The position numbers were made by a program, and so were the translations under genes. The notes beneath the pieces were generated by a model that was given only the letters and a program-made list of their open reading frames with translations, did no database searches and had not been told where the DNA came from. From the NCBI GenBank assembly GCA_964592335.1, contig CAZQEU010000064.1:1-8449 (forward strand): DNA of 8,449 nucleotides, written 5' to 3'. Source of the DNA: CAZKUB01 sp964592335. GTDB taxonomy: Archaea > Thermoplasmatota > E2 > DHVEG-1. Shown here in pieces: positions 1 to 5,577 of this stretch. Numbering within the stretch: the first letter of the stretch is position 1; each line of letters starts with the position of its first letter.

Positions 1-22
1 TCAAAACCCTCCGCATATCAAT

Positions 23-125
23 CTAATGGGTAGTTAATAAAGATTTTTCTAAAAACTTACGAATACTTTCAATAAACTCACTAATATTTTTAATATGGCC
101 CTCATTGTTCTTACAAAAGAGGAAT
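23..125 (-). pseudogene. C-terminal tail of an unidentified reading frame, possibly cut off by the endonuclease gene
   Basis: On the minus strand a frame ending in TAG (23-25) encodes an amphipathic, protein-like tail that includes ISEFIESIRKFLEKS and ends LLTTH. The frame stays open back to about position 205, but there it is merely antisense to the homing endonuclease and has no ATG, so a convincing N-terminus is absent. One reading is that an older minus-strand gene lost its front when the endonuclease region arrived. The other is chance: roughly 60 open codons in AT-rich DNA are not rare. I do not recognise the family. Low confidence. Confidence 0.22.
118..122 (+). promoter_or_regulatory. 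Ribosome binding site deciding the endonuclease start
   Basis: GAGG at 119-122 lies a few bases before ATG 126-128 and fits the anti-Shine-Dalgarno sequence of archaeal 16S rRNA. The in-frame TTG at 105 has no such site, which favours the ATG. Confidence 0.45.
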
Positions 126-782
126 ATGCCTTTAAAAACTATCGATCTAGATGCTATTAATATAAAAGAAAAGGGATATTTAGTTGGAATAATAGCTGGT
201 GATGGTTACTTATATCATGATAAATGGAGGCATTATAAAACCAATATATATTTGAATCCATCTAAAGACGAAGACATTGCAAAATATGTAATATTTTTAT
301 TGCAGAAAGTAGGGTTGAATCCATATATAATGCATCATCATGGTTGTCTGATCATTAGACTTAACTCAAAAGCATTTTTTAATTTTATTAAAGGGGAATC
401 TAAAAATATTAAAAATAATGTTGACCAAGAGTACATTATTGGATTTATATCTGGTTTTATTGATTCGGATGGTTATGTTTCTAATGGGGAAATTGTAATT
501 TCTAATGTTAAAAAAGAAATTATAGATATAACAAATAATTTTTGCAGAAAATTAAATATTAATACTAAAATTTGGAAACAAAATACTTTTTACAAAGGTA
601 AAATGTTTAATATATGGAGATTGAGGATAGGTACTAAGTTTAAGTATGAGAAACATTATTCCCAAAAACTAAACCGGATATATGGCGGGGCGCTGCCCAT
701 CATAGCGAGTATTTATTCAGAAATGGATGATGCCTATAAGGGTGGGGTAGCCAGGAAATCCCGACGGGCCCATAACCCGTAG
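126..782 (+). CDS. LAGLIDADG homing endonuclease, two-motif type, ORF running into the tRNA
   Basis: This is a site-specific DNA endonuclease of the LAGLIDADG family, which spreads its own gene by cutting an unoccupied target. Counting from ATG 126, the first motif is YLVGIIAGDGYL (residues 18-29, acidic residue D26) and the second is GFISGFIDSDG (residues 106-116, acidic residue D115). Both catalytic acids are therefore present in one chain, so it should act as a monomer with pseudo-twofold symmetry. About 80 residues separate the motifs, as expected. The recognisable fold ends around KHYSQKLNRI (base ~680). The last ~33 codons read through a GC-rich block and into the tRNA body, with the stop TAG at 780-782 inside the tRNA, so the C-terminal tail is probably not part of the enzyme fold. 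No splicing (Hint) domain is visible, so it is not an intein. It is either free-standing or encoded in an intron. The start was placed at ATG 126 rather than TTG 105 because of GAGG upstream. Confidence 0.85.
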   Translation: MPLKTIDLDAINIKEKGYLVGIIAGDGYLYHDKWRHYKTNIYLNPSKDEDIAKYVIFLLQKVGLNPYIMHHHGCLIIRLNSKAFFNFIKGESKNIKNNVDQEYIIGFISGFIDSDGYVSNGEIVISNVKKEIIDITNNFCRKLNINTKIWKQNTFYKGKMFNIWRLRIGTKFKYEKHYSQKLNRIYGGALPIIASIYSEMDDAYKGGVARKSRRAHNP

Positions 783-810
783 ATCAATGGTTCAAATCCA
801 TTCCCCGCTA
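740..810 (+). tRNA. Initiator-type tRNA-Met(CAU), 5' acceptor strand not contiguous
   Basis: From T8 (743) to discriminator A73 (810) the cloverleaf is complete. The D stem GGG/CCC is at 745-747/760-762 and the anticodon stem ACGGG/CCCGT at 764-768/776-780. The loop CCCATAA carries anticodon CAT at 771-773. The T arm is AATGG-TTCAAAT-CCATT (786-802), and the 3' acceptor strand is CCCCGCT (803-809). Three stacked G-C pairs in the anticodon stem and U72 mark an initiator. CCA is not encoded. The seven bases expected as AGCGGGG read ATAAGGG (736-742). Position 1 and positions 5-7 can pair, while positions 2-4 cannot. AGCG at 704-707 joined to GGG at 740-742 would restore all seven pairs including A1-U72. 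GGCGGGG at 684-690 joined to T743 would also give seven pairs, with a terminal G-U. Splicing, 5' repair or pseudogene status cannot be decided here. Base 33 is C instead of U. Confidence 0.8.
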
Positions 811-816
811 TTTTTT
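811..816 (+). terminator. Oligo-T terminator after the tRNA
   Basis: Six T residues follow the discriminator base directly, the usual archaeal transcription stop signal downstream of a tRNA. Confidence 0.5.
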
Positions 817-826
817 AACCATTTTC

Positions 827-838
827 TTAAATAAAATA
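827..838 (+). promoter_or_regulatory. TATA box for the DUF1624-like gene
   Basis: TTAAATAAAATA is centred about 26 bases before GTG 857, the spacing expected between an archaeal TATA box and the transcription start. With no ribosome binding site in front of GTG 857 or TTG 842, a leaderless mRNA starting at GTG 857 is the best fit. Confidence 0.4.
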
Positions 839-856
839 GATTTGTTACACATTCTT

Positions 857-1600
857 GTGACTAAGAATAAAAAAGAAAGATTTTGGGAGATAGATTTTCT
901 TCGCGGTATAGCAATAATTATGATGATTATCTATCATATTATATTCGACTTGTACTTCTTAGATACTTTAAAAATTAATTTACATTCTCTTGAGTTACGT
1001 TTATTTTTATATCCTATCGGCACAATTTTTATTCTTCTCGTAGGTCTTTCTCTGACACTTAGTTATTCAAGAATTAAAAAAACTTTATCTGAAAAAGAAA
1101 TTTGTTTTAGATTTATAAAAAGAGGACTAACGATTTTTGGATTGGGTCTCCTTCTTACTGTTGTTACATTTCTATTTATAGGTCCTGGATTTATCGTGTT
1201 TGGTGTTTTACATTGTATAGGAATTTGTATAGTGTTCTCTATACCCTTTATAAACTACAGATTTGCCAATTTATTTATAGGAATAATCTTAGTTATTATA
1301 GGAATTCTCCTTAGAACAATGGTTTTTGATTTTTCGTATTTGGTGTGGTTGGGCTTTATTCCAAGAGGTTTTTGTACTATTGATTATTTTCCATTGCTGC
1401 CCTGGTTTGGAGTGGTTTTGATAGGTATTTTTATTGGAAATGCTTTGTATCATGATCATAAAAGAAGTTTTTATATCAATGATTTCTCTAAATTTGGTTT
1501 TGTACAATTTTTTTGTTTTTTAGGACGTAATTCACTTGTTATCTATTTTGTTCATCAACCGATTATTATTGGGTTTATAACTCTTTATTCAATGATTTAA
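857..1600 (+). CDS. DUF1624/HGSNAT-like multi-pass membrane acyltransferase
   Basis: This is an integral membrane protein of the heparan-alpha-glucosaminide N-acetyltransferase catalytic family (DUF1624). Relatives are thought to transfer acyl groups from cytosolic donors across the membrane; the substrate here is unknown. The N-terminal signature is FWEIDFLRGIAIIMMIIYH (residues 9-27) with the conserved histidine H27. It is followed by LVGLSLTLS (61-69), FGVLHCIGI (115-123, second conserved histidine H119), FPLLPWFG and a final GRNSLVIYFVHQP near the C-terminus. I count about seven hydrophobic segments. At 247 residues it matches the compact prokaryotic forms. The start was set at GTG 857, 26 bases from a TATA box; TTG 842 in the same frame is the alternative. 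It lies 47 bases after the tRNA and converges on the cyclophilin gene with 13 bases between the stops. The family is confident, the activity is inferred. Confidence 0.82.
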   Translation: MTKNKKERFWEIDFLRGIAIIMMIIYHIIFDLYFLDTLKINLHSLELRLFLYPIGTIFILLVGLSLTLSYSRIKKTLSEKEICFRFIKRGLTIFGLGLLLTVVTFLFIGPGFIVFGVLHCIGICIVFSIPFINYRFANLFIGIILVIIGILLRTMVFDFSYLVWLGFIPRGFCTIDYFPLLPWFGVVLIGIFIGNALYHDHKRSFYINDFSKFGFVQFFCFLGRNSLVIYFVHQPIIIGFITLYSMI

Positions 1601-1613
1601 TCCTAGATTTAAA

Positions 1614-2822
1614 TTACTTTTTTTTGTTTTTGATGTATAACAAAAATATAGTTGCTAGAATAATTAAGACTAATTCAAAACCTGGTGATCCATTTGAATA
1701 ATTTTTCCCTTCTTCTAGATAAGTCTCCCCTTGAGTTAATGTGGGTTCTTTATTTATTGGCGCATAATCTGACCAATGTTCTGCTACAGCTGCGTCCAAA
1801 AGATCGGTAAATTGATATGCATAACCATATAAATCTACATTATTCACTCCTATTGTGGATGCATTGAAAATGACAGATATTGTGTCTCCATTAATTGTAT
1901 AAGACTCATGTGCGCCTCCTTTCACATTGGTGACAATATAATTTGCATTCATTGTTTTATTGCTAAATATAAAACTATAAGTTGCTTCGTTACTTGTATA
2001 AAAAACATTGTATTGGTAATAATCATCTTCTATTATTTCTCCTGAGACTTTTAAGCTAAGTACTATTTTTTTGTTTTCAATTTTTATTGATACTTCGGTT
2101 ATATCTATGTTTCGTTTTAAGCCTTGATAATACTCATGAATTAAAGGATTTTCTCCTGTTTGTCCGTTGTAGTATATTATGTCTCCTTCTTGATCTGTTA
2201 TTGTGTTTGATTCTTCTTGCATTTCATTTATTGCAGTAGAGTATCCTTCGATTGTTATACTATTTATCAAAATGTCTTCGTAGGGTTTTCCACCGCCTGC
2301 TGGGCTGCTATCATCACGTGGGTCATCTGCAATATCTCTTACAACTTCGATTCCTTCTGTTGTTACACCAAATATTGCATATGATCCATCTAAAAAACTT
2401 TGTTTTTCATCACAAATAAAAAACTGTGAACTTCCACCGACTCCTGATCCAGTACTTGCCATGGAGATTGCTCCATCGACATGGCTTAATGTTTCATCGT
2501 ATTCAAATTCTATATTCCCATATGGGCTTTCCTTTGTCGAACCATCCGGATACGTGTTTCCTGCTTGTATCATAAAATTGTCTTTTATTCTATGGAAAAT
2601 CATCCCGTCGTAGAAACCATCTTGTGCTAAGTTTATAAAATTTGTAACTGTATCTGGGGTTTTATCTAGATATAATTCTATTTTTATTGTTCCTTTAGAT
2701 GTATCAATTATTGCTGTTGGATTTTCATATTCTGTAGCCTTTATATTACTACCAAAGCCTAGTATAAGTAATAAACAAAATATTGTTAAACTGCATGTTT
2801 TCTTATAATATGCTTTTCTCAT
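1614..2822 (-). CDS. Secreted cyclophilin-type peptidyl-prolyl isomerase with PGF-type C-terminal anchor
   Basis: The enzyme catalyses cis-trans isomerisation of Xaa-Pro bonds, probably assisting folding of exported proteins outside the membrane. Residues 1-29 form a signal peptide (KK, then a hydrophobic stretch 11-24). The cyclophilin domain spans about 35-195. It holds FHR at 76-78, F83 and Q86 in the active-site segment, SQFFI at 132-136 and FLDGSYAIFG at 143-152. These correspond to R55, F60 and Q63 of human cyclophilin A, while F143 sits where cyclosporin-sensitive forms have Trp, as in many bacterial-type enzymes. About 150 further residues (~205-360) form a beta-rich region I do not recognise. 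The end is GSPGF (378-382), a hydrophobic span and NKKK, the three-part layout of a PGF-CTERM sorting signal recognised by archaeosortase. The protein is thus likely anchored at the cell surface. GGAG lies 11 bases before the ATG, with TATA boxes further upstream. Confidence 0.9.
   Translation of the reverse strand: MRKAYYKKTCSLTIFCLLLILGFGSNIKATEYENPTAIIDTSKGTIKIELYLDKTPDTVTNFINLAQDGFYDGMIFHRIKDNFMIQAGNTYPDGSTKESPYGNIEFEYDETLSHVDGAISMASTGSGVGGSSQFFICDEKQSFLDGSYAIFGVTTEGIEVVRDIADDPRDDSSPAGGGKPYEDILINSITIEGYSTAINEMQEESNTITDQEGDIIYYNGQTGENPLIHEYYQGLKRNIDITEVSIKIENKKIVLSLKVSGEIIEDDYYQYNVFYTSNEATYSFIFSNKTMNANYIVTNVKGGAHESYTINGDTISVIFNASTIGVNNVDLYGYAYQFTDLLDAAVAEHWSDYAPINKEPTLTQGETYLEEGKNYSNGSPGFELVLIILATIFLLYIKNKKK
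1618..1631 (+). terminator. T-rich terminator after the DUF1624-like gene
   Basis: Eight T, one G and five T follow the stop codon within about 20 bases, and suit an archaeal T-tract terminator. The same bases encode the lysine-rich tail of the convergent cyclophilin on the other strand. Confidence 0.4.
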
Positions 2823-2867
2823 TGTTTTCTTTTCTCCAAAATTATCTATTTTTGTGATAATTGAAAA

Positions 2868-2886
2868 GTATTTAAAATTTTATAAA
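2868..2886 (-). promoter_or_regulatory. Promoter of the cyclophilin gene
   Basis: On the minus strand two overlapping TATA-like elements, TTTATAAAAT (2886-2877) and TTTTAAATAC (2877-2868), predict transcription starts near 2855-2847. That leaves a 25-33 base leader with GGAG (2837-2834) before ATG 2822. Confidence 0.4.
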
Positions 2887-3057
2887 AAGGATATGGTTTA
2901 TATCTAACATGGTTAGAACCAATTTTATAGATAATGATGCAAAAGAAAGAAATTTAGTAATAAAAAGTAAATGCCTGTAAAGTGCAGGACGAGGAAAATC
3001 CTCTCTTAAAGAGAAAATAATATTTTCGATTTTTTTGATAGTATTGTTACTTTTCAT
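2872..3057 (-). CDS. Doubtful 61-residue ORF between purM and the cyclophilin gene
   Basis: An ATG-started frame encodes a basic N-terminal third (residues 1-20) and a mostly hydrophobic C-terminal half with LLFITKFLSFASLSIKLVL (30-48). It has no ribosome binding site, and its end overlaps the cyclophilin TATA elements. The DNA also holds several inverted repeats that would explain sequence constraint without translation. I do not recognise the product. It may be chance, and is listed because no other gene covers this stretch. Confidence 0.15.
   Translation of the reverse strand: MKSNNTIKKIENIIFSLREDFPRPALYRHLLFITKFLSFASLSIKLVLTMLDINHILFIKF
2895..2920. repeat. Inverted repeat TCTAAC-ATG-GTTAGA with flanking GGT/ACC
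   Basis: TCTAAC (2903-2908) and GTTAGA (2912-2917) form a perfect six-pair stem with a three-base loop. The flanking GGT (2895-2897) and ACC (2918-2920) can extend it around a five-base bulge. It lies just upstream of the cyclophilin TATA elements, so it could be an operator or an RNA hairpin; the sequence does not say which. Confidence 0.4.
2974..3036 (+). ncRNA. Candidate small RNA: hairpin cluster ending in a T7 run
   Basis: Read on the plus strand there are consecutive short stems: CCTG/CAGG (2974-2977/2985-2988), GAGGA/TCCTC (2991-2995/2999-3003) with an AAA loop, an alternative TCTCT/AGAGA (3002-3006/3010-3014) and AAAAT/ATTTT (3014-3018/3022-3026). They are followed by CGA and seven T (3030-3036), a terminator-like ending. 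A weak AT-rich promoter-like stretch lies at 2953-2965. It matches no RNA family I know and could equally be leader structure or chance in a region under no coding constraint. Confidence 0.2.
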
Positions 3058-3077
3058 TGTAGTTTTTCGTATATGGC

Positions 3078-3100
3078 TTTTACCAAGAGAATCGGTAAAA
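3078..3100. repeat. Inverted repeat directly after the purM stop codon
   Basis: TTTTACC (3078-3084) and GGTAAAA (3094-3100) are exact reverse complements with a nine-base loop. On the purM transcript the hairpin begins one base after the stop codon. No T tract follows on that strand, so a role in mRNA 3' end formation or stability is only a guess. Confidence 0.4.
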
Positions 3101-3101
3101 A

Positions 3102-4118
3102 TTAAAATGTTAGATTAAGTGTAGTGTGTTCTACATCTTTTCCTTTCTCAATTTTTCCAACTATTTTTACTTCTGAGATTGAATGTTTTTTAAGTATTTC
3201 TAATGCTTCTTTAGAATCTTTTTCTGATACAATTATTGCAAGTCCCATTCCCATGTTAAATGTTTGATACATTTCTTTATCATCGATGTTTCCTTTTTCT
3301 TGTAAGAATTTGAAGATAGGTTGTGGCTCAAGCGGGTCTGTTATTGTGTATTTTACATCTTTTTTTAGTCTTGATAGGTTTCTAAGTCCTCCACCTGTGA
3401 TGTGTGCAAGACCATGTACATTTATTTTTTTGAAAAGTTCAATTGTTTCTTTTACATATATTTTTGTTGGTGTTAGCAGTATTTCTCCAATGGGTTTTTT
3501 TGGATAGAATTCTTTTGGAAATTTGTCACTGTAAAAAAAATCAGCGTTTTGTATTATTTTTCTTGCAAGTGTGTACCCATTTGAGTGTATTCCACTGCTT
3601 GAAAGCCCTATTATGATGTCTCCTGGTTTTATTTTCTCGCCTGTGATTATTTTGTCTTTTTCGACATATGCGAGACAGGTTCCTGCAAGGTCAAAACCGT
3701 TTATTATCTCTGGAAGAGATGCGGTTTCTCCACCTATTATTGAGATATTTGCTAGTTCTGCGCCTTTTGCAAGTCCTTTTCCTATCTCTTTTGTAGTTTT
3801 TGGGTTTGGATTATTTATTGCTAGATAATCAACAAATGCTAGTGGTTCTGCTCCAACGCATATTGCATCGTTTACATTCATTGCGATACAGTCTATACCG
3901 ACGGTGTCATATTTTTTTATTTCAGAGGCGATTTCTACTTTGCTTCCTACTCCATCAGTACAGAGTACAAGAGCATATTTTCCAAATTCTATCATTCCTG
4001 CGTAGTGTCCACCAAGAGGTTTTCCTATTCCTTTTCTCTTATTTTTTATGTTTGAGATAAGTCCTTTTATTGCTTTTTCTTCTTTGAATATGTCTACTCC
4101 GCTTTCTTTATATGTCAT
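3102..4118 (-). CDS. purM: Phosphoribosylformylglycinamidine cyclo-ligase (AIR synthetase)
   Basis: PurM closes the imidazole ring in de novo purine synthesis, turning FGAM and ATP into aminoimidazole ribonucleotide in the cytosol. From ATG 4118 the protein has 338 residues, the normal family length. Near the N-terminus come YKESGVD (3-9), GGHYAG (36-41) and the ATP-binding-site TDGVGSK (54-60). GIDCIAMNVND, GLSSSGIHSNGYTLAR, LAHITGGGL and the C-terminal FNMGMG follow, all hallmarks of PurM. The frame is open for 39 more codons to an ATG at 4235, but that extension is unlike the family. Meanwhile ATG 4118 lies 26 bases from a TATA box, so the shorter start with a leaderless mRNA is preferred. 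It is divergent from the C13 peptidase gene, with about 145 bases between starts. No other purine gene is in the window. Confidence 0.95.
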   Translation of the reverse strand: MTYKESGVDIFKEEKAIKGLISNIKNKRKGIGKPLGGHYAGMIEFGKYALVLCTDGVGSKVEIASEIKKYDTVGIDCIAMNVNDAICVGAEPLAFVDYLAINNPNPKTTKEIGKGLAKGAELANISIIGGETASLPEIINGFDLAGTCLAYVEKDKIITGEKIKPGDIIIGLSSSGIHSNGYTLARKIIQNADFFYSDKFPKEFYPKKPIGEILLTPTKIYVKETIELFKKINVHGLAHITGGGLRNLSRLKKDVKYTITDPLEPQPIFKFLQEKGNIDDKEMYQTFNMGMGLAIIVSEKDSKEALEILKKHSISEVKIVGKIEKGKDVEHTTLNLTF

Positions 4119-4139
4119 TTTTTTCAAATTAAACCGCCT

Positions 4140-4147
4140 CTTATATT
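4140..4147 (-). promoter_or_regulatory. TATA box of purM
   Basis: AATATAAG on the minus strand is centred 26 bases before the A of ATG 4118. That implies transcription begins at the start codon, and it supports the short purM start over the ATG at 4235. Confidence 0.5.
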
Positions 4148-4222
4148 GCTGTTCTAGAGGAATAATCTGAGTTATGATAAATGTTTTGAATACATGTTTT
4201 AGGGATAGATTTGTTAAATAAC

Positions 4223-4247
4223 TATTATAAAGCATTAATTATAAAGA
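4223..4247 (+). promoter_or_regulatory. TATA elements of the C13 peptidase gene
   Basis: Two similar elements, ATTATAAAG at 4223-4231 and again at 4238-4246, precede ATG 4264. The first would give a leader of about a dozen bases, the second a nearly leaderless mRNA. No ribosome binding site is seen in front of the ATG, and this shared spacer also carries the purM promoter. Confidence 0.4.
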
Positions 4248-4263
4248 TATATTTGTAGCTACC

Positions 4264-5577
4264 ATGAAAAAACTAAATTTGAATATAGTAGTAATAATAA
4301 TTGCAATATTTATTACAGTTTCATTGTTTTTTATACCTGGTCTTTTTGAGGAAAAAAAGGTTTTTAACTCAAAACCTGTCGTAACTTTTACTCATCCAAT
4401 TAGAGATGATGTTTTTTCAAAATTTGTAACTATCTCAGGTACTGCATCTGATCCGAATGGCAATCAAACAATTAAAAAAGTAGAGATTTTATTAAATGAA
4501 ACATGGATAGAATTGGATGGTACCAACTTTTGGAGCTATACTTGGGATGTTTTTGATGTAGAAAATGGTTATTACACTATTTATGCTCGTGCTTGGGATG
4601 GAGCAGTTTATTCTGATATAAAAGATGTAAGAATTGAGGTTTATAACCCTGAGGTTGTTGTTTCTGATGCTCATAAATGGGCAGTGTTTGTTATTGCCTC
4701 TAATTTTCCTAGTGATAATGAAAGTAAACTAGGTAATGGTGGTTTGTATCTTGCAGAGGAAATGGTTGAATACTTTGTTGAAAACTATAATTATCCGACA
4801 TCCAACATCATTGTGTTATTTGATGATGGATGGATAAGATCAGATAATGGTCTTGGCAAGCCTATACAAACTCTTCAACAGAGGTATCACAAATATGATA
4901 TAACATATGAAGGTGCTACAAAGAAAAATGTTGAAGCAGCTCTTACTTATGTTGTAGATGAGGCAAATAGGTTTGAAGATAGTGAAGTTTTTGTTTATGT
5001 TTCTAGTCATGGATGTGGAGATAGTAGTAATTCTCTTACTGGTGGAAAGGTTTTGGAGAGAAGTAGTGTTTTTCTCTGGAACAATGAGATTCTAACAGAT
5101 AAAGAACTTGGTGATCTTCTTTCTAATCTTAATTCTGAAAAAACCTGTGTTTTAGTTGATGCATGTTATAGTGGTGGTTTTGCAGATAAAACAATTTTTA
5201 ATTTTCCTGAATTGTTTTTATATAAATCAGGTCTTGCAAAAAATGGTAGAGTAGTAATTGCTGGTGCTAGTAAGTTTAGAGTAGGTTATGCTAGTACTTT
5301 GTATGGTCCTTTGTTTTCTCGTATTTGGTTTGAAGGTGTTAAAACTGGTGATGCGGATGGTTTCCGATCAGGATTATTTGATACAGGTAAACCTCCTAGG
5401 TTTAATAGGAATAAAGATGGAAAAGTATCTGTTGAAGAGTCTTTTTATTATGCTCGTTATGTTTTAAAAAATGATGGGGATTTAGAGGATTATAATAAGA
5501 TGGAACCTCAGATTAATGATATGTATCCTCGTAAGGGTCTACTCTTGAATAATAAGGGCCTGGTTTTTGGTGAATAG
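4264..5577 (+). CDS. Membrane-tethered Ig-like/C13 (legumain-type) cysteine peptidase
   Basis: The protein begins with a short basic stretch and one hydrophobic segment (residues 7-25), a signal peptide or signal anchor, so the rest lies outside the membrane. Residues ~38-128 form an Ig-like beta domain (PVVTFTHP, ISGTASDPNG, YARAWDG). Residues ~137-400 are a C13 caspase/legumain-like peptidase. KWAVFVIAS (138-146) is the first strand. The catalytic His is H249 in VSSHGCG and the catalytic Cys is C301 in VDACYSGG, both in the expected clan CD setting. NRNKDGKVSVEE (381-392) has the spacing of an EF-hand calcium loop, including the closing Glu. The substrate is unknown; legumain relatives cleave after Asn or Asp or act as transamidases. 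No C-terminal sorting signal is visible. Codons are strongly T-ending, unlike the next gene. The gene is divergent from purM and appears monocistronic. Confidence 0.88.
   Translation: MKKLNLNIVVIIIAIFITVSLFFIPGLFEEKKVFNSKPVVTFTHPIRDDVFSKFVTISGTASDPNGNQTIKKVEILLNETWIELDGTNFWSYTWDVFDVENGYYTIYARAWDGAVYSDIKDVRIEVYNPEVVVSDAHKWAVFVIASNFPSDNESKLGNGGLYLAEEMVEYFVENYNYPTSNIIVLFDDGWIRSDNGLGKPIQTLQQRYHKYDITYEGATKKNVEAALTYVVDEANRFEDSEVFVYVSSHGCGDSSNSLTGGKVLERSSVFLWNNEILTDKELGDLLSNLNSEKTCVLVDACYSGGFADKTIFNFPELFLYKSGLAKNGRVVIAGASKFRVGYASTLYGPLFSRIWFEGVKTGDADGFRSGLFDTGKPPRFNRNKDGKVSVEESFYYARYVLKNDGDLEDYNKMEPQINDMYPRKGLLLNNKGLVFGE

Noticed and set aside
105..125. TTG at 105 as start of the homing endonuclease
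   Set aside because: ATG 126 has GAGG in front of it and the added residues carry no family similarity.
126..680. Intein interpretation of the LAGLIDADG ORF
   Set aside because: No N-terminal Cys/Ser splicing block, no C-terminal HN motif and no host protein frame on either side.
724..734. C-box-like GGATGATG in front of the tRNA
   Set aside because: No D box nearby; the sequence is better explained by pairing with CATCAT at 698-703.
1289..1507. 72-codon minus-strand ORF in the DUF1624-like gene
   Set aside because: Antisense shadow of a recognisable membrane protein gene.
2931..2942. C-box-like ATGATGC suggesting a C/D box guide RNA
   Set aside because: No D box (CTGA) at a suitable distance and no second box pair.
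2915..3003. RNase P RNA-like words (GAGGAAAATCC and AGAACC..TTA)
   Set aside because: The two words resemble conserved regions CR-I and CR-V but are in the wrong order, only about 76 bases apart and in AT-rich sequence with no P4 pairing or normal length.
3286..4060. Plus-strand ORFs of 73-86 codons inside purM
   Set aside because: They lie antisense to a clearly conserved purM and have no family-like features or start signals.
4119..4235. N-terminal 39-codon extension of PurM
   Set aside because: Contains the purM TATA box, lacks family similarity and would lengthen the protein beyond normal.
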